Shown here: one piece after another, positions 20,160 to 30,311 of the stretch | Layout: the number at the start of each line of letters is the position of its first letter | Numbering within the stretch: the first letter of the stretch is position 1 | From: Bombyx mori | Taxonomy: Eukaryota; Arthropoda; Insecta; Lepidoptera; Bombycidae | Assembly: GCF_030269925.1 (NCBI RefSeq) | Contig: NC_085117.1 | Span: 8,370,731-8,434,730 of the forward strand | Reading direction: 5' to 3' | Length of the DNA: 64,000 nt | Translations under genes and position numbers: made by a program | Notes under the pieces: model-generated | What the model saw: only the letters and a program-made list of their open reading frames with translations | Databases searched by the model: none | Told to the model about the DNA's origin: nothing

Positions 20160-21167
20160 ATGCACCCCCTGGGACGCCGCCCTGGGTCCTGGAGGCGGAG
20201 GCGCTCGCTGCTGACTATCAGTGGCGGGCTGACCTTCGTGTCCGGGGCGTGGCACGTCCCAGCCCCACTGTGGTCAGAGCGCGGAGGGCCTAATCTCGGC
20301 GGTCCGTGCTGGAGTCATGGTCCAGACAGCTGGCCGATCCTTCGGCTGGTCGTAGGACCGTCGAGGCGATTCGCCCGGTTCTTGTGAATTGGGTGAATCG
20401 TGACAGAGGACGCCTCACTTTCCGGCTCACGCAGGTGCTCACTGGGCATGGTTGCTTCGGTTGCTTCGGATCGGAGCCGAGCCGACGGCAGAGTGCCACG
20501 ATTGTGGTTGCGACTTGGACACGGCGGAGCACACGCTCGTCGCTTGCCCCGCAAGGGAGGGGTGGCGCCGTGTCCTTGTCGCAAAAATAGGAAACGACTT
20601 GTCGTTGCCGGGTGTTGTGGCATCGATGCTCGGTGACGACGAGTCGTGGAAGGCGATGCTCGACTTCTGCGAGTGCACCATTTCGCAGAAGGAGGCGGCG
20701 GGGCGCGTGCGAGACGCGCAGGCCCGCCGCCGTCGAGCGGGGGCCAGGGAGGCGGATTTCGCCCAAGCCCTGGCCCTCTAAGTGTTTCGGGTCTCCCTCA
20801 CATGTCGGCCTGGGGACCGGCGAAGGGGACCTAAGAAGACGACGTGCAAGCTGCTCTGCACGAGCTTTATGCAAGAGCATCCGGGTGATGGAAGGCCGGC
20901 TATCCTCGACCCACGCTGGTTCTGACCCAGCGGGGTATTCCGTAGGATAGACCATTCTAACCGGTGCCATCTGGGCAGGCTTCGGATAGCCTGCCGACCG
21001 AGAGGACTGGTGGTCGTAGCGCCGACGACCGCCGGTCCGGCGTCCCGAGGGGGAGGGTGCTGGGAGAGATGTGCTCCGCACTAAACGCTTCACTTTCCTC
21101 CCTTTGCCTCTTCATGAGTTCTGTCTCATGCGAGGTTTGGACGTTGGTTGTTGAGCGACAGGAGGTT
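20160..21167 (+). mobile_element. R1-clade LINE, 3' end
   Basis: GC-rich block. The frame gives VNWVNRDRGRLTFRLTQVL, then (after a frameshift) ECHDCGCDLDTAEHTLVACP with the CCHC knuckle, and FCECTISQKEAAGRVRDAQARRRR, stopping at 20781. A GC-rich 3' UTR of about 390 bp follows. 5'-truncated. It differs from the 12690 copy mainly in the tail after GRVR. Confidence 0.8.
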
Positions 21168-21184
21168 TATATATTTTTTATAAA

Positions 21185-21480
21185 TCATTGTGAATAAAAT
21201 AAAGGTGATAATTTGTAAAATATTTTATTTTTATTTTTATCAATAAAAAAATCATGATAAGAAATGTATACCCGAATAATTATTTTCTTTATACCTCGAG
21301 TAGAACTTAAAATTAATATTTTTATAAAAAGGAACTTCGTTCCTATCCAGTGTCCCACGACTCCACACATCTTTTTTTTAAATATTGTATTGTTATCGGT
21401 CCTTAATAAGTATACGTTTTGAAGAGGGTCAAAATCATTTTCAAAGATTCCGTTACATACTAACATATATACGTCTGAAG
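21185..21480 (-). repeat. AT-rich dispersed repeat holding a solo MITE B end
   Basis: 21331-21371 carries GGAACTTCGTTCC, CAGTGTCCCACGACTCC and ACACATC plus a T-run, the right end of family B without a left partner. The sequence after it (AGGGTCAAAATCATTTTCAAAG) matches 5050-5080 inverted. Confidence 0.5.
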
Positions 21481-22247
21481 CTAATTAAAGCGTATTAAAA
21501 AATATGTTTACAGAAAAGATTTCAATTTCATTCCTAATAATAGTTTGTTTGCGTACTAAATTTAATGTTAATTTATTCATATTTTGCAAGAAATAACGAG
21601 TTACAACAACAACAAAAATATTAAACTATAAATAGTTTATAGTAAGCAGTTTATAGTAATAAACATGGTATTATTATTTTTTATTACTGTTGCTGTTTTT
21701 GCTTTGCGGATTGCGGTGTGGTGTCATGAGTGACGTCAAACCTTTTATCCCTGGCCGGGTAAACTTTATTATCATTAACCTGTATCCGGATAATATGTTG
21801 TCACCAACAGCCTTTAAAATGCGATATTTTCCTTCTTCATTGTCTTTCGACTCCTGACTTACCTAATTATCGGAAAATATTTCATATTCCTTTCTTTTAA
21901 AGCATATTTTAATAATCTTAATAATAAGTATCCTCATAATAGTGAATGGATCTCGTTTTCATTATTTAATAAGTATCAGAAATATGATAACTTGTTAACA
22001 TAATATACTATATTTCCAATTCTGTCAGTGAAAACTGGCAATCATCGTTTTCTTCAATGTAGTTATTTCAAAATTTCTCCATTGCTGCGACTAGTACTTG
22101 GATTGTTACTGGATGTTTTTTTTTTGTAGCAGTTCTTAATTGTACGTAACAATGTGCCTGATATTTAGGTCCTTGGGACACTAAATCTAACACGCCTACA
22201 ACTCTTTTAGGAATCTTGCGACAAAGTTAACTTTTTTCTCGATGTAT
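21481..22247. other. AT-rich sequence
   Basis: No repeat family or coding exon recognised. A short inverted repeat, CTATAAATAGTTTATAGTAAGCAGTT, lies near 21625-21655. Confidence 0.35.
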
Positions 22248-22404
22248 TATTTTATTGCTTACATGGTTGGGCGAGCTCACGGCCCACCTGGTGTTAAGTG
22301 GTTACCGGAGCCCATAGACATCTACAACGTAAATGCCGCCACCCACCTTGAGATATGAGTTCTAAGGTCTCAGTATAGTTACAACGGCTGCCCCGTCCTT
22401 CAAA
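22248..22404 (-). mobile_element. Bm1-like SINE, 3' fragment
   Basis: SINE tail and adjacent body in reverse (GGCCCACCTGGTGTTAAGTGG, AGTATAGTTACAACGGCTGCC), broken off at CTTCAAATC. Confidence 0.78.
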
Positions 22405-22683
22405 TCTTCTAGTAATCAGAGGTAGTTTCTGTTGAGTTGTTGTCATGACGATTTGGATTTTCTTCTTTTCATCATTTAATTTGCTTCTTTTTCGCATAAA
22501 AACAGCTACTTTTCCAATCAAACTCAGTTGAATCAGCCGTTCGAAGTTGTTTTTTTGGTGGAGAGTATGCGATGTGTTTTTTCCTTTTTTAAATAAGCAC
22601 TAATACATCTTTTGAATAATAAAGAAATAAACAAATACTTATTATCTATTTTGAAAGTTTGAAAAACACAATTACATATATTA

Positions 22684-23129
22684 TCTATATATTAATACGT
22701 GAAGCAAAAACTTTGTATCCCTTTTTACGAAAATTGCGCGGACGGAGGAGTATGAAATTTTCCACACTTATAGAGAATATAGAGAAGAAGTGCACAATGC
22801 TAATATTTTTTTTAAATAATGCATAAAAGATGCATTAAATCAATAAAGAAAACATTACACACACTACATACCATGTATTTGACGCACACACGCATGCATA
22901 CTATTTATTGTCAAACTTTTGTTCTTGGCGTCTGTTGTCAAATTGAGAATAGATTAAATATTGTTTGTCTTTGTTAATATTTTTATAGTGTAGTCTTAGC
23001 GAAATTTGTGATTATAGAAGTATAAAATACAATCATAATAGTGTACAAACTTACAATTCCAATTAATTATAGTCGAATTTATTATATAGTCCAATTAATT
23101 ATAGTCGAAGACTACTGCGGGACCTCTAG
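22684..23129 (+). mobile_element. Non-autonomous Helitron, 446 bp
   Basis: It starts TCTATATATTAATACG after an A (22683) and ends CTAG before a T (23130). Same family as 14911-15330 in the opposite direction. A 26-bp insertion/duplication near 23080 disrupts the subterminal hairpin (AGTCGAAGACT). Confidence 0.83.
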
Positions 23130-23454
23130 TTTCAATTATTTTGTGATGTAATCGTTGTAATGCAAATGTTCAATAAATCACTTTTGTCGTATCGCAATAA
23201 ATATTTTTCAAAACAAGTCGTATTAACGTTTTCTAGGAAGAACGTTTTCTAGGAAGAAGTTTTTTATTTGTTCAGCGTCGTAGCAATTAGCACGTGAATA
23301 GGAAGCTAAAGTGACACATAAGATATTAATCGGTTAAAAACATTTAACTTAAATATGTGATTTAGGTATGAACTTCGTTTGCACGTTATCCTTGAAGACA
23401 ATTATGGTCATTATTCACTGAAGTGAAACTTTGCAAATATGTATATATTTTTTG

Positions 23455-23562
23455 CATCTGTAGGTAGACGGCATTATGGTCTACCTGATGGTGAGTGGTT
23501 ACCGTCAGTCGTGAACGTAGTAATGCGTAGGGGCTCAGCCAAGCCACTGTCCACCGCTGAGC
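23455..23562 (-). mobile_element. LINE family P 3' end fragment
   Basis: GGTAGACGGCATTATGGTC and GATGGTGAGTGGTTACCGTC match the family P tail in reverse, diverged. Confidence 0.65.
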
Positions 23563-23589
23563 GTTCACTCAGTGCAGAGAGAGTTTGAA

Positions 23590-23885
23590 TGACATTTTTT
23601 TCCGTGGCTTTATTCCAGCGTCGAACTCACGGGCTCAAACTGAGATAATTTGCTAACACTAGCCCTAGCAAGAGCAGTGCTTCGCAGAATCTACCACCGG
23701 ATGGGAATCGCGACCCATTTAAAAGATCCGGCGAGAAACAGTGGGCTGTGTCTTTGGGTTAGTTCACTCGTCGAACTCTTCGTCGTAATCGACGACTTCG
23801 ACGAGGACGGTGACCGCTGCTTGAGAGGCCTAAAAGTACCGAGAGAAGATTCGGAGGATCCGATAAAACATGTTCCCGTTTTTAC
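23590..23885 (-). mobile_element. LINE family J 3' UTR
   Basis: Reverse-oriented family J UTR. The hairpin arms are broken (CCCATTTAAA / ACAGTGGG). Confidence 0.7.
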
Positions 23886-23904
23886 AGGATAGATAGTGCT
23901 CTGA

Positions 23905-24243
23905 GGAATTGTTCGAGATGATACCGGCATCTCGTTTTTACCATCGCACCGCCCGCCACCGGAGTAGAGTTCATCCATACTACCTGGAGCCACTGCGGTC
24001 ATCCACAATGCGTTTCCAGAGGTCTTTTTTGCCACGTACCATCCGGCTATGGAATGAGCTCCCCTCCACGGTGTTTCCCGAGCGCTATGACATGTCCTTC
24101 TTCAAACGAGGCTTGTGGAGAGTATTAAACGGTAGGCAGCGGCTTGGCTCTGCCCCTGGCATTGCTGAAGTCCATGGGCGACCGTAACCACTCACCATCA
24201 GGTGGGCCGTATGCTCGTCTGCCTACAAGGGCAATAAATAAAA
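23905..24243 (+). mobile_element. LINE family P, reverse-transcriptase C-terminus plus tail
   Basis: The frame reads FYHRTARHRSRVHPYYLEPLR, FLPRTIRLWNELPSTVFPER and FFKRGLWRVLNGRQRLGSAP. Then come CACTCACCATCAGGTGGGCC and an A-run. It is 5'-truncated, and its poly(A) abuts a family J LINE in the same orientation. Confidence 0.82.
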
Positions 24244-24733
24244 AAAACGTGAGGAATGTTGACCTTCACGAAGATATAAATTTAGAACCGATACGTAGGT
24301 ATTTTAAGGTAGTGTCCGAACGCTACTTCGACAAAGCGGCACGACACGATAATCCTCTTATGGTGGCCACAGCTAATTACCTAGCCGATCCAGACGATGG
24401 AGCAACGCAAAGCCGCCGTCGCTAGAAACATGTTTTGTCGGATCCTCTCTAGGTGCTTTTAAGCCTCTCAAGCACCGATTACCGTCCACACTCAACTCGT
24501 TGATTCCGACGAAGATTTCGACGAGTGAACTAATACAAAGACACAGCCCATTGAGTTTCTCGCCGGATCTTCTTAATGGGTCGCGATTCCGATCTGATGG
24601 TAGATTCTGCGAAGCACTGCTCTTGCTAGGGCTCATGTTAGCAAATTCTCTCAGACTGAGCCCGTGAGCTCACCTACCCGTGCGGGCGTTAATGGAATAG
24701 CCCCCTAGGCTACCAGCGAATAGGTAAGGAAAA
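24244..24733 (+). mobile_element. Jockey-like LINE (family J) reverse-transcriptase C-terminus plus 3' UTR
   Basis: An open frame VRNVDLHEDINLEPIRRYFK..., SERYFDKAARHDNPLMVATANYLAD, ending SRRR-stop at 24425, runs straight into the repeat seen as solo fragments across the window, and ends in an A-run. This copy links that repeat to a reverse transcriptase. Hairpin arms: CCCATTGAG / CTTAATGGG. Confidence 0.82.
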
Positions 24734-24937
24734 AAAAATTAGAGAGAATCAAAGGTAATTATTTCAGAGGGGCTTAATAATAAAGAAAAGTAGAAAAAAG
24801 TGCAACTTTTTTTTGAATAATAAATGTAGTGAGTGATCATGATGATTCAGGTCTAGTTGAGTTAATATTACTTAGTTTCTCATTCAAATTCTAAATTTAA
24901 ATTGCACTATTGCAATTGATATCATGCACCCCACGCT

Positions 24938-25055
24938 TTTTTACAATAAAATCATTTTTTCTTACACTATTTTTAATTCAAATTTATTAAAATTTATTTC
25001 CTATTTTTTAGTTGGATTTTCTATAAAAGCGTATTTTGTTAGTTTTTTTAAACTA
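24938..25055 (+). repeat. Low-copy dispersed repeat
   Basis: Inverted partner of 19990-20085 and partial match to 5105-5150. It ends just before MITE B at 25061. Confidence 0.5.
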
Positions 25056-25060
25056 TTTTT

Positions 25061-25688
25061 GGAACGAAGTTCCTTACGGCAGGCTTGGAGGGGATAGGGA
25101 TTTTGCTGCGCGACCGAACTGAAAAAAATGTGATAGTAAAACCGTAAGAAAAAATCCGTGGAAAAAATCCGTGGAAAAAAGTGCGTGGAATAAAACCGTT
25201 AAATGAGACGTGCGCAGGCGCGACAGTCGCATACACAAGCGAGTAGTGTATAATACCTTTCTCTTTCTCCCTCTTTCTTTTCGTTCTCTCATCCATTCTC
25301 TTTCTATTATTATTTCTATATTTTTGAAGTGAAACTTCCTTATCGGCGTTGGAAAAAAATTTACCGTCACATTTTTCGGTTACGCGTCACATTTTTCCGT
25401 TACGCGCCATCTGTTTTGTATTCATGTCTATGATAATAAAATCCTTTTGTTTAAACTTTATCTAATTTAACTTTTTTGTATTCATGTCTATGATAATAAA
25501 ATCCTTTTGTTTAAACTTTATCTAATTTAACTTTATTTAACCAATTTCTAGAAAGTTGCATGTAGATCATTTTTCGAAAAATAAGGCCATAAACAAGTTT
25601 CACTTCTTACGTGTGTACACTAGTACACGCACACATTTTTTTTATATGGAACTTCGTTCCTATCCGGTGTCCCACGACACAACACATC
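25061..25688 (+). mobile_element. MITE-like element family B, with nested MITE A
   Basis: GGAACGAAGTTCC at 25061-25073 and GGAACTTCGTTCC at 25648-25660, then a hairpin (GGTGTCCCACGACAC), ACACAT and a T-run. The first 90 bp match the copy at 116-200 closely. A complete family A element occupies 25326-25636 in its T-rich right part. Confidence 0.75.
25326..25636 (+). mobile_element. MITE-like element, family A, copy 2 (311 bp, nested)
   Basis: Reverse complement of copies 1 and 3, same length to the base, with the same 60-bp internal duplication. It differs from them at a few single positions. It is inserted at a T-run inside a family B element. Confidence 0.83.
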
Positions 25689-25984
25689 TTTTTTTTCCTT
25701 TAAAATCACTGTCATCATCGTTTAAGGCCACTCACTGTATTTTTAATTAATTGCATTGCTTGCCTTCAACAAACGTGAACTTGGACCGGGAAGTTCTTCT
25801 GCTATTAAGAGGTGGTCGGAGGCCAGAGAAACCACAACGCGAATGTCATCTTGATTCATGGTCTCAATTGCATCGTACAACTGTTGTTCCATCAAACATG
25901 AAGCTATGGTTAATGAGAGTGGGATGGTGGTACCGCAGTACAGAACTAAATGCCGCATAGCAATCTTAATGTTCTGATGTAGCA

Positions 25985-26092
25985 CTCAGAGGGCGCTGTT
26001 GTCTATTGTCTTTCTAACGTTCTACTTCCAGTTTTGAGAGTAATGGTTAAAATAAATTCGCCAGCAAAATAGAGCTTAGCGCCATCTATTGG
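25985..26092. promoter_or_regulatory. Pair of opposed CTCF-like core motifs
   Basis: CAGAGGGCGCT at 25987-25997 (+) and AGCGCCATCTATTGG at 26078-26092 (-) both fit the CTCF core AGRKGGCGC. They point toward each other about 90 bp apart. Binding is not shown. Confidence 0.35.
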
Positions 26093-26243
26093 TCATTATT
26101 TAAAGTAAGACTAGGTTTTCAGTTTTATGTTTAATCAACTCGAATTAGTTCCATATGTTATCTACAGATGTCGCTAAAACCATTATTCGCAGTCTCACTG
26201 CGTAGTGAAAGCACTATTACATACACTTCTTAATTCTATTAAA

Positions 26244-26358
26244 TTTTTTTATTGCCCTTGTAGGCAGACGAACGAGCACACGGCTCACTGATGGTGAGTG
26301 GTTATCGTCGCCCATGGACTTCAGCAATGCCAGGGGCAGAGCCAAGCCGCTGCCTACC
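26244..26358 (-). mobile_element. LINE family P 3' end
   Basis: Poly(A) end (T-run on +) and about 100 bp of family P tail in reverse, ending GCCGCTGCCTACCG. Confidence 0.78.
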
Positions 26359-27090
26359 GTTACCGTTATTGCTTGCTGTTTAGATTGTTTACAATCAAGA
26401 CTCTTGCGAAAGCATTTATATTTTACAATTATTTCATAAAACAAAATGTAATATGATTTTCTTAATTTTTAAGGTCCTTTTCAGATTTTCATTTTTCTTT
26501 TTCAAATAATAAATTTACATTCATGAGCAAGAACAAAAAGAAAATTAAAATTACAATTGATTGCCTTAAAAATTTACTGGTTGCTTAAAAAAAATTATCT
26601 CATAAAAAATTCCTACTTGCAATTTTTTTAGTTTATCTATTTATATAATCAAGATATAGCTAGTTGTTTTTCATATTGGCTTAGAATATTCGCGTGCTGT
26701 CAACGGAGCTATCAAAACGTGAATGCGTATAGTGCAGTAAGCATAACATAATTAAAACATAAAAATAAAAATAAAAAAAATGTTTAAATACTTAAAAAAT
26801 ATATATCATTATGGAAGTAAATCTTCAGATCCTTGAAGCTAAAGCTTAAAGCATTATCAAGCTATTCAATTGTGACCGCTTCTGAAAGCTGTGCTATTAA
26901 GATATCACCGAGATATCAATGACATTTGTAACTCTATTAAGACAATACAATCGTTCTTTTATCATCATTCCACAATTCATTTTAAATTGAATCAGACGTT
27001 TCACATTACAATTACAATGCAAATTTTAACCGAGCTTTTTTTAAGCTTTTGACGTACCAGGTGCTCATTAGACTATATTAGAAAAAAAGC
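26359..27090. other. AT-rich sequence
   Basis: No feature recognised apart from A/T runs. Confidence 0.35.
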
Positions 27091-27126
27091 TATAAATAGT
27101 TTCCTCTGTCCAGTTGAGCTGACACT
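27091..27126 (+). promoter_or_regulatory. Possible TATA-box promoter
   Basis: TATAAATAG at 27091-27099 in otherwise AT-rich DNA, with CAGTT at 27111 and GACACT at about 27122 as possible initiators. It lies 240 bp upstream of the candidate exon at 27312. A chance match is quite possible. Confidence 0.25.
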
Positions 27127-27311
27127 ACACGATTCTCTGTAATTGCTGATCCAAAGTGAATCATATTAAGTTCAGGATAAAGTTTAAATTTAAAATTAAG
27201 AAACAAAATAATTCTGAACGTAAATTGCAAAATAATTCACACGGAATTCCTCTCTAACAATATTAAAATATGACTGAAAATCGAATAGCGTAATCTTTAA
27301 AAAAATTGCAG

Positions 27312-27426
27312 GTTTATTTGTCCGAATTACGAAGCACAATGGCCCCGTTCAAAGTACAAAGTATTGACGCAAGAATAATACCACTAAATACAGTAGGCCG
27401 CTGGTTATCTGACAATAGGTGGCCAG
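27312..27426 (+). CDS. Candidate first coding exon, unrecognised
   Basis: A 3' splice-like site (TTTAAAAAAATTGCAG) precedes it and GTAAAC follows. ATG at 27339 in good context (CACAATGG) opens 29 codons plus one base: MAPFKVQSIDARIIPLNT and on to RWLSDNRWP. The peptide is neither low-complexity nor like the LINEs here. I do not recognise it, and no following exon was found in the window. Could be chance. Confidence 0.25.
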
Positions 27427-27737
27427 GTAAACAGCTGCGATGCATTGACAATTGGGTCGTATTGACCTTCGGGGGTCAAAAGGGCTAACCCTTTTCAATT
27501 ACGCTGACGTGGACCAAAAATAGCTTAATTGTTATATCTTGAGTTTTGTTTGAATACAGAGCGCCGTAATGTATTCAAACATGTCCGCATTGTATATGTA
27601 TGTACGCACAGAAAATATGGATATTAATTTTTTTGGACTTCTTTTTTCCTGGCTCTAAATCGAATCTGTTACTGTCAATATTCTATCAACTGTTTTAAGT
27701 GTTTTATTCTAGTCACTATCTTAGTCTATGTCTGTCT

Positions 27738-28184
27738 TGAAGTCGTCGTGGTCTAAAGGATAAGACGTCCGGTGCATTATTCGTGTTGAGCGATGCACCA
27801 ATGTTCGAATCTCAGGCTGGTTCACCAATTTTTTTAATGAAATACGTACTCAACAAATGTTCACGATTGACTTCCACGGTGAAGGAATAACATCGTGTAA
27901 TTAAAAATGAAACCCGCAAAATTATAATTTTCGTAATTACTGGTGGTAGGACCTCTTGTGAGTCCGCGCGGGTAGGTACCACTGCCCTGCCTATTTCTGC
28001 CGTGAAGCAGTAATGCGTTTCGGTTTGAAGGGTGGGGCAGCCGTTGTAACTATACTTGAGACCTTAGAACTTATATCTCAAGGTGGGTGGCGCATTTACG
28101 TCGTAGATGCCTATGGGCTCCAGTAACCACTTAACACCAGGTGGGCTGTGGGCTCATCCATCTAAGCAATAATATAAAAAAAAA
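27738..28184 (+). mobile_element. Bm1-like SINE, full length
   Basis: Forward orientation: head TGAAGTCGTCGTGGTCTAAAG, B-box region GTTCGAATCTC, body, and tail CCATCTAAGCAATAA plus A-run. The flanks GTCTATGTCTGTC and GTCTTATGTCCTGTC look like a target duplication that has since diverged. Confidence 0.88.
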
Positions 28185-28661
28185 GTAGGTCTTATGTCCT
28201 GTCAAAGAGGTTGCACACCACGACAAACACCATTCATGCCTACTTGTTTAAAAATACTGCCAATCAAAGATAATTCTTTTTCATTCCAAATTTATTTTCT
28301 GTTCATTCTGCTAGCCGAAATGGTTTTTCAATCGAATAAATTAAAACAATGGTCTATTCCCATAAAAGGTTATTGGAACAATCAAATTAAAAAAAAACAC
28401 GCATAAAAATCAACTAGTTTCTGTTTATATCGCGTTATAACTTTCACTTGCACAGCTGCCAGTGATACCGGCGCGAAATTGGCACAAAACGTATTAATAT
28501 ACTTTTTTTTTTCATTTTGTTGTCAACGCCATATCATTGTGTTAAAATTACAATTTTAAATACGCCAATGTTCGACGTAATGATACTTGTTTTAACCTTT
28601 TTAAGAACACATTTACGAGTCCAGTATTATGGTAAATTCCATAAGCAAAGAGGTTTTATTT
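28185..28661. other. AT-rich sequence
   Basis: A 70-codon open frame at 28194 has no recognisable motif and begins right after the SINE tail. Not called as a gene. Confidence 0.35.
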
Positions 28662-28664
28662 TAT

Positions 28665-28938
28665 ACTAGCTGACCCGGCAGACTTCGTAGTGCCTCAATC
28701 GATAAATAAAAGATCTAAACTTTTGTATAAAATAAACTTAAAACAAACAAAAGGAATCCGTCCGACGGGGGACACATCAAAGGAAAAACAAAATTGTTAT
28801 TTTTATTTAATTCCGAGCATTTTCATATTTATTTACCTTTTAAACCTTCTCTGGACTTCGACAAACAATTCAAGACCAAAATAAGCCAAATCGGTCCAGC
28901 CGTTCTCGAGTTTTAGCAAGACTAACGAACAGCAATTC

Positions 28939-29000
<62 letters not shown>
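28665..29000 (+). mobile_element. Insect-type LINE 3' end ending in (AT)n
   Basis: CTAGCTGACCCGGCAGACTTC, AAATCGGTCCAGCCGTTCTCG and AGCAATTCATTTTTATATAT form a repeat tail common in insect genomes. I believe it is non-LTR but cannot fix the clade. It ends in about 28 AT units (28945-29000). Confidence 0.55.
28945..29000. repeat. (AT)n microsatellite
   Basis: An uninterrupted run of alternating T and A, about 55 bp, at the end of the LINE-like tail. Confidence 0.95.
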
Positions 29001-29001
<1 letters not shown>

Positions 29002-29301
29002 TAATACAATGCGTGTGTTGTTTACGTAAAAAGAACAGTTTTTTTTAAATGAATTAACTGCTTTATAAGGGCTTAAATTATGAAACAAGTAAATTAGTAT
29101 GTAAGTAATATCATAAAACAAGTTGGTAATATGTTTGCAATTTTGATATTGTCTTACGATGTAAAATTATATTTACAAAAGCCAACAATGAGAGAGACCT
29201 TTGTGTTTTTTTTTTTTTTTCTAGTTGGTTGACGATATTCGCAGCTGTCTTCTCCGGCAACTATTCAGCACTACATGAGTGGTGAGTTTCACACCAGACC
29301 T

Positions 29302-29575
29302 AAATAGCCAGCGCCAATCCCGATCACCCCCTTTGGCCAATCCATACCCTGAGCCAGGAAGGTCATACCTGGGAGTCACCCTGGACGAATCCATGACATT
29401 CCACTCGCACGTATAAATAATCTGTCCGCGACCGCGCTGCTTATTCTCGGCAGACTTTATCCCATGATTTGTAAGCGGAGTAAAATGTCCCTTCGGAACA
29501 AGATGTCACTTTACAAAACTTGCATAAGACGCGACATACTTGCATAAGACGCGACAAACGCGAGTGTAGTATGCG
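29302..29575 (+). mobile_element. LINE family J reverse-transcriptase fragment, decayed
   Basis: Same stretch as 2250-2470 (TTTGGCCAATCCATACCCTG, AAATGTCCCTTCGGAACAAG, CACTTTACAAAACTTGCATA) with several frameshifts. Confidence 0.7.
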
Positions 29576-29640
29576 AACCATCACTCGCCTACCTGTCCTG
29601 GTGAAACTAGAAAGGTCAAAAGACAAGTAATCCTACCTCT
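29576..29640 (+). mobile_element. LINE family K 3' tip
   Basis: CACTCGCCTACCTGTCCTGG and TGAAACTAGAAAGG match the last about 60 bp of family K, fused to the family J fragment. Confidence 0.5.
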
Positions 29641-30022
29641 TAAACAAAAGTCAGCGCTGTTTATGTTCAGTGGAAAAACAAAAGATTGGCTAAAACTAAA
29701 TAAAGCGTGGTACTTAAAAAAAACCAGCTTACTGTTAAAACAAGGTGTCTTTAAAAAACCTAAACGCATAGTCGTGCTAAATGCCCACGTAATATGTCGA
29801 TACTTATTAAAGAGTATATCGTCTTGATTGTTTCAAGAACAGCATAATCCCAAGAGGCTCTCGTGACCAGAGTGCCGATATCTAGTACTTCATCACGTAC
29901 GTGGACTGAAGAACTCTTCGAATGTTTTACGGTGTCCGTGGTCGCGGACGACTATGGCTTTTAGTAGTCGTCGATATTTGAATATTGTAGTAACTACTTT
30001 CTTTCATTTCTCTATTAAAAAA

Positions 30023-30311
30023 ATGGTGCGTGTGCAACTTGGTGTCCGTGAAAGAAGTGAAACTTCTTTTGCGGGATGTAGAATTGTAGTTTTCTTCACT
30101 TTTTGATCCTTAAATCAAAATGTCTCTTGTAATAGGGAATGCTGTGTCGCTCGCTTTGTCCTTTCCCTGTCTCTACGGTCGAGCGGTTCGCGAGATGCTC
30201 TGTCTATTTTCTCACTCTCGCTCTTACTAAATTGTATCTTTTCTCTCTAGCCGTAACGAATTTGTCGCGAGTTAAATTTTACTCTCAACGTGCCTAAAGA
30301 AGTTTCACTTC
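30023..30311 (-). mobile_element. MITE-like element related to family A (289 bp)
   Basis: GAAGTGAAACTTC at 30054-30066 and GAAGTTTCACTTC at 30299-30311. Outside the left arm lie TGGTGCGTGTGC and an A-run, as in family A. The internal sequence differs from the 311-bp copies. Confidence 0.65.

Noticed and set aside
20290..21093. 267-codon - strand open frame
   Set aside because: Shadow of the second R1-clade LINE, which codes on +; GC-rich DNA lacks stop codons by composition.
23225..23262. Short tandem duplication (AACGTTTTCTAGGAAGA twice)
   Set aside because: Real but only two 17-bp units with no context; likely a slippage event.
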